DNA of 64,000 nt from Pseudomonadaceae bacterium SI-3 (GTDB lineage: Bacteria; Pseudomonadota; Gammaproteobacteria; Pseudomonadales; Pseudomonadaceae). Below the pieces are notes generated by a model, which worked only from the letters and a program-made list of their open reading frames with translations, made no database searches and was not told the origin of the DNA. Where the stretch lies: contig CP026511.1 of NCBI GenBank assembly GCA_004010935.1, forward strand, positions 1-64,000, read 5' to 3'. The position numbers and the translations under genes are program-made. Shown one piece after another: positions 30,621 to 39,910 of this stretch. The first letter of the stretch is position 1. The number at the start of each line of letters is the position of its first letter.

Positions 30621-30758
30621 ATGAGTAAGCAGCCGAAAAGCCCTACCAGTCAGCCATCCAAACCAGCCCCTCGCCCGGTCGTCCCCAATTTGCCCAGTAC
30701 CACGGGTAACAAATCGGGAGGTGGTCGCGGTAACTACCCACCAGCCAAGTCGAAGTAA
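30621..30758 (+). CDS. Small Pro/Gly-rich protein with KSGG-RG motif
   Basis: A 45-residue basic protein, rich in Pro, Ser and Lys, with GGAGGT 6 bases before ATG 30621. NLPSTTGNKSGGGRGN matches the end of the 61-residue product at 18002. The clear ribosome site argues for translation. Unstructured; function unknown. Confidence 0.6.
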   Translation: MSKQPKSPTSQPSKPAPRPVVPNLPSTTGNKSGGGRGNYPPAKSK

Positions 30759-31017
30759 CTGAATAGGGCTAACAGGCTCATCAATGGGCCTGTTAGCCCC
30801 TGCACGGGATGCACTCCTTCCGGGGTCTGGCTGGCCCGATTTCCATCTGGATCTGGATCGACAACCCTCAGGATTTATTTATCAAAACTGTTAATAAAAT
30901 CTGGGCTTGATGCGTCACTGGCTCACCGCTAGAAATTGGCATGCGCGTCACTTTCTCTGGGCTCTTAGAGCGACCTGAAGCCTGTCTTCGTATCCAAGTA
31001 CACAGGAGATGGCACAG

Positions 31018-31431
31018 ATGACACGCATTCAATGGCCTGAGATCAATGATGTGGAGCCCCACATCAATCTTATGGTTGCTTTTGATTCAGGGCAGGGCAT
31101 GCAGGCTTGGGGGGCATGTATATCTCTGGGGACTGCCAAAGCACTGTATTCAGGGCTTGGGGCAGATGCATTGAAAGACCGTGCTTCTGCCGAAGCGGTG
31201 CAGTGGCTCTCGACGCAGTTGGGTATGCCGCTGAGCAGGCTAGAGCTGCCCGTCGCCGGCTTCCTCACTACGCTCCATGGCTTTTTCCTTGGTGGGTGTG
31301 CAAGCGATTTGTCCGCATACAGCCGCCATGGTCGCTTTTGCGAGACGGCATTTGGTGATTTGCATCGAGTATCTTTGGAATGGCTTGAGGCCGGTACGGG
31401 CGAGCCCTTTAGTTTGATTTTCTGCTGGTAA
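31018..31431 (+). CDS. Hypothetical protein upstream of the Nmad genes
   Basis: A 137-residue protein. AGGAG is 9 bases before ATG 31018; ATG 31009 abuts that site and is less likely. It contains AFDSGQGMQAWGACISLGTAK and FLTTLHGFFLGGCASDLSAYS. No family is recognised. The gap to the Nmad2 gene is only 13 bases, so the three genes may form an operon. Confidence 0.65.
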   Translation: MTRIQWPEINDVEPHINLMVAFDSGQGMQAWGACISLGTAKALYSGLGADALKDRASAEAVQWLSTQLGMPLSRLELPVAGFLTTLHGFFLGGCASDLSAYSRHGRFCETAFGDLHRVSLEWLEAGTGEPFSLIFCW

Positions 31432-31444
31432 AAGGAAGCTACCA

Positions 31445-32110
31445 ATGCGGCTGTTCAGCTACAAAATGACCCACGACACTGGATTTGCTCCAAATCCGTT
31501 TGGCCACACACTGACGCTAGCTACCTGCAAGCCGCAGATTCGCCGCTCAAAGAAACAGGGTGATTGGATCGCTGGATTCACATCCAAGGCGCTGACGGGA
31601 GATCGGGTTGGTGAAGAACGCCTGATCTATCTGATGCAAGTGGGGAAAAAACTGCATCTACGCGACTACTTCAGCGATCCCTTGTTCCAGGATAAAACAC
31701 CTAACCTCGGCAAGTCCGGCCCTGTCCCCAAGGCGGGGGATAACATCTACCGGCCCCTTGTGCCAGGTGCCTGTGAGCCGGGACATTTTGAGCAAGTGCG
31801 TAATCCCAATCACTGGGATACGGGGGCTGATGCTCCCAGTGGTGATGATCTACGTCGAGATGTATCTGGACAGTACGCCCTGATTGCCGACGAGTTCTAT
31901 TACTTTGGAGCTCAAGCTATAGCGCTCCCTGAAGCAGTTCGACCTGCCCTGCCCGGTGGGCAGTCGGCACATGGCATACAGTCCTCCGAAGCGTTAGCCG
32001 AGCGTTTTATCTCTTTTATACGGTCGCGATACCAACCGGGTAGGCATGGCAATCCGACGCAGTGGCCAGAAGATGAGCTCACCAGTACGTCTAAATGTGG
32101 AGGCCGCTGA
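31445..32110 (+). CDS. Nmad2 (nucleotide-modification-associated domain 2) protein
   Basis: A 221-residue protein. The start MRLFSYKMTHDTGFAPNPF and the segments LTLATCKPQIRR and GDWIAGFTS are the hallmark of Nmad2. This family was defined by comparative genomics around DNA base modification systems; its biochemical activity has not, to my knowledge, been shown. AGGAAG precedes ATG 31445. It shares one base with the next gene, which is Nmad3-like. Confidence 0.8.
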   Translation: MRLFSYKMTHDTGFAPNPFGHTLTLATCKPQIRRSKKQGDWIAGFTSKALTGDRVGEERLIYLMQVGKKLHLRDYFSDPLFQDKTPNLGKSGPVPKAGDNIYRPLVPGACEPGHFEQVRNPNHWDTGADAPSGDDLRRDVSGQYALIADEFYYFGAQAIALPEAVRPALPGGQSAHGIQSSEALAERFISFIRSRYQPGRHGNPTQWPEDELTSTSKCGGR

Positions 32111-32973
32111 TGCGCATCATCCTGAGCCGCAAAGGGTTTGATTCCACGGCAGGGGGGTGTCCAAGCCCGATTTTTCCGGACGGGCGCATGCTTTCATTGC
32201 CTATTCCGGATAAAGGCTCCCCCATTGCTTATCAAGACCTGTCGTTTGGGGATATGAACGTTGGTGATCTGGTTGTAGAGCTCACAGGCGATGCTAAGCG
32301 GAGTCGACATTTTGCCCACTTAGATCCTGACCTGCGCGCTGATTCTTTACCGCGATTGCCTGGTTGGAAACCTTTATTGGGGCAGACCGGTAGTGCCCAG
32401 GGGCACCTGCGTAAGCAGGGCGTTCAGGCTGGTGATGTGTTCTTGTTTTTTGGATCTTTCAGGCCTGTTGAGCAGACAGCAGATGGCTGGCGTTTCAAAA
32501 GAACGGAACGGGCGCGGCATATCATCTGGGGTTGGATGCAGATTGGGCGGTTCCACAAGGTCGATGAACTACCTGGCGATGAAATGCGTTGGGCCCGCTA
32601 TCACCCACATTTCGCCTACTCACGTGATGCATCCAATACCTTGTACGAGTCGGCAGATCGGCTAGTCATTGGCGGCGCTCACACCCATGCTCAAGGAGCA
32701 GGTGTATTCACGCATTTTGATCAGAGGTTGGTGCTGACAGCCCCCGAGAGTACTGCCCAGGCTAGCTGGAGGCTTCCAAGCTTTTTGGCTCCAGTAGATG
32801 GACGCTCACAGCTGAGTTATCACGGTGATGAACGTCGATGGCGCGTAGTTGGTGATGAGTGTTTGCTCAACAGTGTGGCCAGAGGGCAAGAGTTCGTTTT
32901 TGACACGCAGGGGCAGGATGCTCCTGTCCAGTGGATTCTTTCCCTGGTGGAAGCCAGCTCCTCCAGCAAGTGA
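32110..32973 (+). CDS. Nmad3 (nucleotide-modification-associated domain 3) protein
   Basis: A 287-residue protein starting MRIILSRKGFDSTAGGCPSP, followed by IFPDGRMLSLPIPDK, the typical Nmad3 entry. Later segments (LLGQTGSAQGHLRKQGVQAGD, FLFFGSF, HIIWGWMQIGR) are conserved in the family. The start used is the ATG overlapping the Nmad2 stop (TGATG); an upstream in-frame ATG gives 5 more residues. Pairing with Nmad2 suggests joint action on nucleotides or modified bases; substrate unknown. Confidence 0.8.
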   Translation: MRIILSRKGFDSTAGGCPSPIFPDGRMLSLPIPDKGSPIAYQDLSFGDMNVGDLVVELTGDAKRSRHFAHLDPDLRADSLPRLPGWKPLLGQTGSAQGHLRKQGVQAGDVFLFFGSFRPVEQTADGWRFKRTERARHIIWGWMQIGRFHKVDELPGDEMRWARYHPHFAYSRDASNTLYESADRLVIGGAHTHAQGAGVFTHFDQRLVLTAPESTAQASWRLPSFLAPVDGRSQLSYHGDERRWRVVGDECLLNSVARGQEFVFDTQGQDAPVQWILSLVEASSSSK

Positions 32974-33192
32974 AATGGCGTCTAGCGAGTCAGCTGCCGC
33001 AGCGCTCGACTTTGCGACAGATTGCTAGCTAGAATCTGCCGCAGGCGCCCGCCCAACTTGCACACGAGTTAAAAAAGGCTTCGCATTTCTTCGATTCATA
33101 TCTCTCTAGCTGAGAAACCCTTCCAAGCCTGGATGTCCGGGGCTTAAACGTGTGCCGTTCGCTCCGTACGTCAGGCGATGAGGATTGGTTTC

Positions 33193-34374
33193 ATGGCTAT
33201 CAAAGAACTCGTTTACGCCGCCAAGCAGCAGCTTGAGTCTGCTACCCAGCAGTCATTTCGGCACTCGCATATCTATGAGCTATTTGCAGCGAGCTTCGGG
33301 TTCAGTACCCGTGCCTCGTTGGATGCGGCCCACGTCATGGCCGTAATGGAACGTGCGCCAGTGCCAGTGGCCTCTTCACTGGCAACGCTTCATCGTCGTT
33401 TAGCCGAGTTGGGTTATGAGTCGGTTGCTGACTCGGCTGGTGCGGCCTTGTTAAGCATGATTGCAGATCAGTGTGTTGGGGTTACCTCCGTTGAGTTGGT
33501 TATAGATACCCTTCAACAAGGCTATTGGGCATACCCCGAGGACTGGTATGACATTGATGAGGAGGTCGAGGATGAAGCCTCTGACTCTGAGTCAGCAGGC
33601 AACCAGCCTCCATCTCTCGACCTTGCAAAAATCGCGTTGTTGATTGACGGCCTAAACGGTTTGGCTTCGAGGGGCAGCGCGGCAGCTCACTATGCTTTGG
33701 CACTTATATATAGAGGCGATGACCTCAGTGAAGAGGAGGGCTCCGCTTATTGGTATTCACTGATGGAGCAGGGCCGTGATCTTGATGGGGTGCAGCTCGA
33801 ATGGGCGACGGCCTATAAGACTCAGCTGCTCAATGCCGAGCGGGAGGCACTTCATTTGAATGAGGCTGCGCGCCTGGGATGGGCAGATGCCAGGTTGGAT
33901 ATTGCTCTTGATAAGGCGCAGCGTGCTGAGCATCGAGGCGACCATGGGCAAGCTGAGCATTGGTACAAGGAGGCCGCAGGCTTAGGTCATGTGGAGGCGA
34001 TGCGCTCATTAGCCTGGTTGGCTCAGGGCGCCGGTGATGAGGACACTGCAAGGCAATGGAATCATCAGGCCGCTCTGCACGGTGACGTCGATGCAATGCG
34101 CGATCTGATCGATGAAGATGACCGGGGCAATCTATTCCAGACCTGGGTCTGGGTTTACCTTGCCGAGCAGCTGGGAAGCGACCTGCGCAAGAGTACGCTG
34201 CGGGCATACCACGATGGCGGTCTGTATGCAGGCCAGGAGTACGACGATGACCAAGGTGGGCCTCTATACGTCGCTGGGGACGAGGGTGTTCAGCTTGAAT
34301 CGCTGAGCGCTTTAGATGATTCGAGAGCCAGGGATACAGCTCAGGAGCTTTTTAGCCGTATCAGCCACCCATAG
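33193..34374 (+). CDS. TPR/Sel1-like repeat protein
   Basis: A 393-residue acidic protein. GAGG 9 bases upstream supports ATG 33193 over ATG 33178. The C-terminal half has repeated helical units of Sel1 type: GSAAAHYALALIYRGDDLSE, GWADARLDIALDKAQRAE, GHVEAMRSLAWLAQGAGD, GDVDAMRDLI. Such repeats bind proteins. The N-terminal ~110 residues (KQQLESATQQSFRHSHIYEL) are unfamiliar. Last gene of the island cargo. Confidence 0.75.
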   Translation: MAIKELVYAAKQQLESATQQSFRHSHIYELFAASFGFSTRASLDAAHVMAVMERAPVPVASSLATLHRRLAELGYESVADSAGAALLSMIADQCVGVTSVELVIDTLQQGYWAYPEDWYDIDEEVEDEASDSESAGNQPPSLDLAKIALLIDGLNGLASRGSAAAHYALALIYRGDDLSEEEGSAYWYSLMEQGRDLDGVQLEWATAYKTQLLNAEREALHLNEAARLGWADARLDIALDKAQRAEHRGDHGQAEHWYKEAAGLGHVEAMRSLAWLAQGAGDEDTARQWNHQAALHGDVDAMRDLIDEDDRGNLFQTWVWVYLAEQLGSDLRKSTLRAYHDGGLYAGQEYDDDQGGPLYVAGDEGVQLESLSALDDSRARDTAQELFSRISHP

Positions 34375-34766
34375 TAAGCAGCCTGGGCATGCTTCAAGCT
34401 TTCGCAGCGTGTGGCTGCCCCAGCTTTGGGGTGTAGGTTCAAGGGAGGGATAGCCCTGAAACCCGCGACGGACGGGGCTTCCATCAATTTGCCGTCCTCT
34501 CTAAGCTGAGCTTCATTGACAAGGTGTCAATCCAGACCGCCCCGCCCCAGGTGGCGGTTACCTTGGTTTGTAGTGCCCTCCTACGGAGGGGCTACGGAAA
34601 ATGCCATTTATTGCGGTCATCTCGACGGAAAATGCCAATTTATGTGGCACGATTATGCCAATAATCGCGCCCAATGATTTTCATAAGTCGCTGATTTTAT
34701 TGATATTCTAATTTGATTCGAATGCCAGGTTTGTCGCCCATCGACAAATCCGATTCGTGGTTATCA
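34375..34766. other. Non-coding right edge of the island
   Basis: No gene is supported. The stretch holds an imperfect hairpin (GCCCTCC...GGAGGGG, about 34574-34592), two copies of an 18-19-base repeat (34594-34643) and a GATTA...TAATC inverted pair (34651-34666). AT content rises to the right of 34590. The junction with core sequence is probably between here and the terminator at 34767. Confidence 0.5.
34594..34643 (+). repeat. 18-19-base direct repeat, possible element end
   Basis: ACGGAAAATGCCATTTAT (34594-34611) and ACGGAAAATGCCAATTTAT (34625-34643) differ by one inserted A and have a 31-base period. They could be transposase sites of the island or a leftover of an insertion-sequence end; the left-edge repeats do not match. 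Confidence 0.45.
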
Positions 34767-34790
34767 AACCCGGCGCAAGCCGGGTTTTTT
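34767..34790 (+). terminator. Intrinsic terminator beside parS
   Basis: AACCCGGC (34767-34774) pairs with GCCGGGTT (34779-34786) and leads into TTTTTT. No gene ends just before it. It may have served core sequence that lay downstream of gyrB before the island entered. Confidence 0.8.
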
Positions 34791-34805
34791 GTTCCACGTG
34801 AAACA
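34790..34805. promoter_or_regulatory. parS site (ParB/Spo0J binding) next to ahpF
   Basis: TGTTCCACGTGAAACA matches the parS consensus TGTTnCACGTGAAACA at every defined position. It shares its first T with the terminator and lies 31 kb from the recF pair, the distance being almost all island. Confidence 0.92.
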
Positions 34806-34944
34806 TTGCTCCTTGATAGCTTGGCTACATGGCAGTGCAATGTTTATTCAATTTTCACAATCCCCCTCCTCCCCGTAAGCTCAACACCATAAAGAGTTCA
34901 GCTTCCCGTCCCTATGCAGGGACCAGATTATTACGGGGTCTCTA

Positions 34945-36507
34945 ATGCTCGACAGCAATTTGAAAGCGCAACTGAAAACCTATCTGGAAAAGGTCACCCA
35001 GCCGTTCGAGATCGTTGCATCCCTCGATGACGGCGCCAAATCCCAGGAAATGCTCGCCATGCTGGAAGACATTACCAGCCTGAGTGACAAGATCACCCTA
35101 CGCACCGACGGCAACGACGTGCGCAAACCTTCGTTCGCCCTCAACCGTATCGGTGGCAACATCAGTCTGCGTTTCGCCGGCATTCCGATGGGCCACGAGT
35201 TCACCTCGCTGGTGCTGGCCCTGCTGCAGGTCGGTGGTCATCCGTCCAAGACCGCACCTGAAGTCATCGAGCAGATCAAGAATCTCGACGGCGAATACAA
35301 TTTCGAAACCTATTTCTCGTTGTCCTGCCAGAACTGCCCGGACGTGGTCCAGGCGCTGAACCTGATGGCCGTGCTCAATCCGAACATCCGCCACGTCGCC
35401 ATCGACGGTGCCCTGTTTCAGGAAGAAGTCACCATTCGCCAGGTCATGTCCGTGCCGAGCATCTACCTCAACGGCGAGCTGTTCGGTCAGGGCCGCATGG
35501 GTGAAGAGGAGATTCTGGCCAAGCTCGACACCGGCGCGTCAGCGCGCGATGCCGAGAAGCTCAGCGCCAGGGATGCTTACGACGTGCTCGTTGTCGGTGG
35601 TGGTCCAGCCGGCGCTGCTGCGGCCATCTATGCGGCGCGCAAGGGCATCCGTACCGGTGTCGCAGCCGAGCGTTTCGGTGGTCAGGTGCTCGACACCATG
35701 GCCATCGAGAACTTCATTTCGGTCACCGAGACCGAAGGCCCGAAGCTGGCGCGAGCACTGGAAAACCACGTGCGCGAATACGACGTCGATATCATGAACC
35801 TGCAGCGCGCCGCCCAGCTCATCCCTGGCTCCGAGGGCGGCCTGCACGAGATCAAGCTGGAGAATGGTGGCTCGTTGAAGGCCAAGACGCTGATCCTGGC
35901 GACCGGTGCGCGCTGGCGCGAAATGAACGTGCCGGGCGAGCAGGAATACCGTGGCCGTGGCGTCGCCTACTGCCCGCACTGTGATGGCCCGTTGTTCAAG
36001 GGCAAACGCGTGGCGGTCATCGGTGGTGGCAACTCCGGCGTGGAAGCGGCCATCGACCTGGCCGGCATCGTCGCCCAGGTCACGCTGATAGAATTCGACA
36101 GCCAGCTACGCGCCGATGCCGTGCTGCAGAAGAAGCTGCACAGCCTGCCCAACGTCACCGTAATCACCAGTGCACTGACCAGCGAAGTCACCGGCGATGG
36201 CAAGAAGGTCACCGGGCTGATCTACAAGGACCGCAACTCCAGCGAATTCCATGAGCTGGAGCTGGAAGGCATCTTCGTACAGATCGGTCTGCTGCCGAAC
36301 TCCGACTGGCTGAAGGGTACGGTAGAGCTGACGTCGCGCGGCGAGATCATCGTCGATGCGCGTGGCGAGACATCGCTGCCGGGTATCTTCGCCGCTGGTG
36401 ACGTTACAACCGTGCCGTACAAGCAGATCGTCATCGCTGTTGGTGAGGGCGCCAAGGCGTCGCTAAGTGCCTTCGATCACCTGATCCGCAGCTCTGTCGA
36501 AGACTGA
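34945..36507 (+). CDS. ahpF: Alkyl hydroperoxide reductase subunit F
   Basis: AhpF is the FAD- and NADH-dependent reductase that recycles the peroxiredoxin AhpC. The 520-residue length is standard. The N-terminal double-thioredoxin domain carries CQNC (about 129), then FAD-binding [17 protein letters not shown] (about 217), the redox pair CPHC (about 343) and NAD-binding [10 protein letters not shown] (about 358). ahpC is not next to it; usually the two are adjacent. An intrinsic terminator follows. Confidence 0.97.
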   Translation: MLDSNLKAQLKTYLEKVTQPFEIVASLDDGAKSQEMLAMLEDITSLSDKITLRTDGNDVRKPSFALNRIGGNISLRFAGIPMGHEFTSLVLALLQVGGHPSKTAPEVIEQIKNLDGEYNFETYFSLSCQNCPDVVQALNLMAVLNPNIRHVAIDGALFQEEVTIRQVMSVPSIYLNGELFGQGRMGEEEILAKLDTGASARDAEKLSARDAYDVLVVGGGPAGAAAAIYAARKGIRTGVAAERFGGQVLDTMAIENFISVTETEGPKLARALENHVREYDVDIMNLQRAAQLIPGSEGGLHEIKLENGGSLKAKTLILATGARWREMNVPGEQEYRGRGVAYCPHCDGPLFKGKRVAVIGGGNSGVEAAIDLAGIVAQVTLIEFDSQLRADAVLQKKLHSLPNVTVITSALTSEVTGDGKKVTGLIYKDRNSSEFHELELEGIFVQIGLLPNSDWLKGTVELTSRGEIIVDARGETSLPGIFAAGDVTTVPYKQIVIAVGEGAKASLSAFDHLIRSSVED

Positions 36508-36526
36508 GCGTCGAAGTAAAAAGAAA

Positions 36527-36557
36527 GGGGAGCAGACCAAGGTCTGCTCCCCTTTTT
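36527..36557. terminator. Bidirectional terminator between ahpF and plsC
   Basis: GGGGAGCAGACC (36527-36538) pairs perfectly with GGTCTGCTCCCC (36541-36552), flanked by A-rich and TTTTT sequence. It serves the two convergent genes. Confidence 0.93.
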
Positions 36558-36574
36558 ATTTGCACGTGTGTGAA

Positions 36575-37312
36575 TCAGACGTTGCGCTCGAGGTCTGCCA
36601 CGGTCGCATTGATCCAGTCTTCGGCGCGCTGATTGAGCTCAGCTGCTGCACGAGGACCTTCGCTCTCAGCGTGCATGGCTGGGCCGATGACAACCTGGAT
36701 GGTCCCTGGCCGTTTACCCCACCCCGACTTCGGCCAGAACGTACCGGCATTGTGCGCTACCGGCAAGATTGGGAGTTTGGCGTTGACTGCCAAGGCAGCA
36801 CCGCTGCGCGAGAACTTGCCAACCTGCCCGACAGGAACGCGCGTCCCCTCTGGAAAAATTAGCACCCAGGCGCCTTGCTCTAGCCGCTCCAGTCCCTGTT
36901 TAGCAACTTGGCGTAATGCCTCTTTGGGGTTTTCACGGTCAATCGCTATCGGCTTGAGCAGCCGAATCGCCCATCCAAAAAACGGGACGTTGAGCAATTC
37001 ACGTTTGAGCACCTGGCTCAACGGCTCGAAGTAGGCCGAAAGAAAAAACGTTTCCCAGGTGCTCTGGTGTTTGGAAAGAATCACGCAGGGCTTTTCCGGA
37101 ATATTCTCCGCACCCCTCACCTCATAGCGCAACCCGATGATGGTTTGGGCTAACCATACGGCGCTGCGACACCAAGTCTGGACCACGAACCGGTAGCGCG
37201 TGCGGAACGACATGAAGGGTGCAAAAACCAGACTGACCAAACACCAGGCGAAGGCCGTGAACGACAGCAGCAAGTAGAACACCAGGATGCGTATCGGCAG
37301 CAAGACGTTCAT
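36575..37312 (-). CDS. plsC: 1-acyl-sn-glycerol-3-phosphate acyltransferase (PlsC-type)
   Basis: The enzyme transfers an acyl chain to lysophosphatidic acid, giving phosphatidic acid at the inner membrane. The 245 residues have an N-terminal membrane segment (ILVFYLLLSFTAFAWCLVSLVF), the acyltransferase box KHQSTWE (an H-x4-E variant of H-x4-D, about 80), and FPEGTR (about 150). It corresponds to P. aeruginosa PA0005 (lptA) by position. It overlaps gmhB by ATGA. Confidence 0.93.
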   Translation of the reverse strand: MNVLLPIRILVFYLLLSFTAFAWCLVSLVFAPFMSFRTRYRFVVQTWCRSAVWLAQTIIGLRYEVRGAENIPEKPCVILSKHQSTWETFFLSAYFEPLSQVLKRELLNVPFFGWAIRLLKPIAIDRENPKEALRQVAKQGLERLEQGAWVLIFPEGTRVPVGQVGKFSRSGAALAVNAKLPILPVAHNAGTFWPKSGWGKRPGTIQVVIGPAMHAESEGPRAAAELNQRAEDWINATVADLERNV

Positions 37313-37887
37313 CGTTTGGCTCCCAACAGATGATCGACCACAGCTGACAAATCATCGAACACCTGAGTGCCGGTTGGTAGCGGACCTTTTGCAGTCTTCG
37401 AGCCCTTTCCGGTGCGAACTAGGTAAGGAATGCCGCCGAGGCGCATCCCTGCATGCAGATCGCGTTGGCTGTCGCCCACCACAGGGACACCTGTGAGGCT
37501 TTCAAGATGAAAGTGCTCGGCGATCTGCTCGAACAGCCCGGGCAGCGGCTTGCGGCAATCACAGCCATCGTCGGGGCCATGCGGGCAATGCACGATCAGA
37601 TCGACGCGACCGCCCTCTTCCATCACCAGCTGCTGCATTTTGAAATGCATGTCGCCGAGTGTGGTGGCGTCGAACAGGCCGCGGGCAAGGCCGGACTGGT
37701 TGGTGGCAACTGCCACCGTCCAGCCAGCCTTACATAGCCGTGCGATCGCCTTGATCGAGCCGGGGATCGGAATCCATTCTTCCAGGCTCTTCACATAGGC
37801 GTCGGAGTCCTCGTTGATCACGCCGTCGCGATCCAGCACGATCAGCTTCACCGGCTTAGCCAAGTGCGGAAATATCGGCAACGCCAA
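37309..37887 (-). CDS. gmhB: D-glycero-beta-D-manno-heptose 1,7-bisphosphate 7-phosphatase
   Basis: A HAD phosphatase acting in ADP-heptose synthesis for LPS core. The 192 residues include [11 protein letters not shown] (nucleophile DxD motif), VATNQSG (motif II) and zinc ligands [11 protein letters not shown]. The start used is TTG 37887, which has AGAGGA upstream; GTG 37851 would give 180 residues without overlapping glyS. It lies in a glyQ-glyS-gmhB-plsC run. Confidence 0.92.
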   Translation of the reverse strand: MALPIFPHLAKPVKLIVLDRDGVINEDSDAYVKSLEEWIPIPGSIKAIARLCKAGWTVAVATNQSGLARGLFDATTLGDMHFKMQQLVMEEGGRVDLIVHCPHGPDDGCDCRKPLPGLFEQIAEHFHLESLTGVPVVGDSQRDLHAGMRLGGIPYLVRTGKGSKTAKGPLPTGTQVFDDLSAVVDHLLGAKR

Positions 37888-39910
37888 GGAACAATCCTCT
37901 CAACCGGGCAAGCAAGGCATAGCGGTTGGCGCGAACCGAAGCGTCTTCGGCGTTGACCAATACCGCCTCGAAAAAGGCATCCACCGGACCGCGCAGGTGC
38001 GCCAGACGCTCGAGCGCCTCGCGATACTGACGATCCGCAGCCAGGGGCTGCACGGCTTGTTCGGCCTGCTGCAGCGCAGAATACAAAGAGAACTCGGTGG
38101 CATTGTCGAAGTAACGGGGCTCGACGGTTTCCGGTAGCTTTGCTTCGAACTTGCTCAGCAGATTCGAGACGCGCTTGTTCGCAGCCGCCAAGGCTTCGGC
38201 TTCCGGCAGATTGCGGAACGCCTGTACGGCTTGCACGCGCTGATCGAAGTCCAACGCTGAACCCGGCTGTACGGCACGAACCGATAGATAGGACGCCACC
38301 TCGACGCCCTCGTCTTCGTACCGCGCACGCAGGCGATCAAAAATGAAATCGAGGATCTGATCAGCCAAGCCTTCAGTCTTGACCTGACCTCCGAACTGGT
38401 TAATGGAGAAGCGCACGGCAGCAACCAGATCTAGATCCAGACGCTTTTCGATCAGGATGCGCAGAATGCCCAAGGCCGCGCGGCGAAGCGCGTAAGGGTC
38501 CTTGCTGCCGGTGGGAAGCATGCCAATGCCGAAGATGCCCACCAGAGTATCCAGCTTGTCCGCCACCGCCAGGATGGCACCTGTGTGGGTCACCGGCAGC
38601 TCTGCACCCGCACCGCGGGGCATGTACTGCTCATTCAATGCCAGGGCGACGTCGGTGGGTTCACCGTCGTTGACGGCGTAGTAATAACCCGCAATTCCCT
38701 GCATTTCCGGGAATTCGCCGACCATCTCGGTGGCCAGGTCGCATTTGCTCAGCAGGCCCGCGCGCGCCGCCCACTGGGCATTGCCTTCGGTGCGTTCGGC
38801 AATGAATGCGGCCAGCCTGGAGACTCGCACCGCCTTGTCGTACACAGTCCCAAGCTGAGCCTGGAAGACCACGTTCTTCAAGCGCTCATTGAAGCTGTCG
38901 AGCTTCTGTTTCTTGTCCTGCTTGAAGAAAAACTCGGCGTCGGTGAGGCGCGGACGCACCACTTTCTCGTTACCCGCAACGATCTGAGCCGGATCCTTGG
39001 ATTCAATGTTGGCAACTGTGATGAAGCGCGGAAGCAGCTTGCCGTTGGCGTCCAGCAGGCAGAAGTACTTCTGGTTGTCCTGCATGGTGGTGATCAACGC
39101 TTCCTGTGGTACTTCAAGGAAGCGTTCTTCGAACGAACACACCAGCGGTACAGGCCATTCGACTAGCGCGGTCACTTCGTCCAACAGCGCTGGCGGCACG
39201 ATAGCACTGCCGTTCTGCTCGCTGGCCAGCTGCTCGACACGCTTGGCGATCAGCTCGCGGCGTTCGGCAAAATCGGCAATGACATGAGCGCCGCGCAGGT
39301 CTTCCAGATAGCTTGTCGGCTTGGAAATGCGAACTGGGCTCGGGCTATGGAACCGGTGGCCACGCGATTCGCGACCGGCGCGTTGAGTCAGGATGGTGCA
39401 GTCAACGACCTGATCACCGAATAGCATGACCAGCCACTGGGTTGGCCGGACGAATTCTTCCTTGCGAGCGGCCCAGCGCATGCGCTTCGGAATTGGCAGC
39501 TCGTTAAGCGATGTCTCGACGATAGCGGGCAGCAGCTCAGCAGTCGCCTGGCCAGGTATCGAGCGGCTGTACCGGAGTTTGGGGCCGCTGCGGTCGACTT
39601 CGGCAAGGTCCACGCCGCACTTGCGCGCAAAGCCCAGGGCGGCCTGGGTCGGTTCGCCCTCGGCGTCGAACGCCGCCTGCAGCGGCGGCCCGTCGAGGTT
39701 GATGCTGCGATCAGGCTGCTCGGTGTCGAGCTGCTCGATCAGCACTGCGAGACGTCGGGGTGCGGCAAACGCCTGTACCCGGCCATGCTTGAGACCAGCG
39801 TCCTTCAAGCCTTTCTCGATGCCCGTGCGAAACGCGTCGGACAACTTGCCCAAGGCCTTGGGCGGCAGCTCTTCTGTGCCGAGCTCGACCAGGAAATCCA
39901 GTGCACTCAT
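37856..39910 (-). CDS. glyS: Glycine-tRNA ligase beta subunit
   Basis: GlyS is the large, tRNA-binding subunit of the alpha2beta2 bacterial glycyl-tRNA synthetase. The 684 residues are family length and start [20 protein letters not shown], the signature N-terminus. Middle segments ([25 protein letters not shown]) and the C-terminal anticodon-binding region are all present. It overlaps glyQ by 4 bases. Confidence 0.98.
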   Translation of the reverse strand: MSALDFLVELGTEELPPKALGKLSDAFRTGIEKGLKDAGLKHGRVQAFAAPRRLAVLIEQLDTEQPDRSINLDGPPLQAAFDAEGEPTQAALGFARKCGVDLAEVDRSGPKLRYSRSIPGQATAELLPAIVETSLNELPIPKRMRWAARKEEFVRPTQWLVMLFGDQVVDCTILTQRAGRESRGHRFHSPSPVRISKPTSYLEDLRGAHVIADFAERRELIAKRVEQLASEQNGSAIVPPALLDEVTALVEWPVPLVCSFEERFLEVPQEALITTMQDNQKYFCLLDANGKLLPRFITVANIESKDPAQIVAGNEKVVRPRLTDAEFFFKQDKKQKLDSFNERLKNVVFQAQLGTVYDKAVRVSRLAAFIAERTEGNAQWAARAGLLSKCDLATEMVGEFPEMQGIAGYYYAVNDGEPTDVALALNEQYMPRGAGAELPVTHTGAILAVADKLDTLVGIFGIGMLPTGSKDPYALRRAALGILRILIEKRLDLDLVAAVRFSINQFGGQVKTEGLADQILDFIFDRLRARYEDEGVEVASYLSVRAVQPGSALDFDQRVQAVQAFRNLPEAEALAAANKRVSNLLSKFEAKLPETVEPRYFDNATEFSLYSALQQAEQAVQPLAADRQYREALERLAHLRGPVDAFFEAVLVNAEDASVRANRYALLARLRGLFLGVADISALG

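Larger units (their letters stand above)
6330..34766. mobile_element. Accessory genomic island with a Tn7-like transposition module; ends approximate
   Basis: In P. aeruginosa gyrB is followed closely by the plsC/lptA gene. Here about 28 kb of accessory genes, plus ahpF, intervene. The block contains a type I RM operon, a TA operon, tnsA-tnsB-tnsC-tniQ and many hypothetical genes, then core order resumes. Short direct repeats sit near both edges (6613-6646 and 34594-34643), but the two pairs do not match each other, so neither can be called a transposon end with confidence. It may be several insertions stacked at one site; the RM and TA parts need not belong to the Tn7-like element. Confidence 0.55.
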
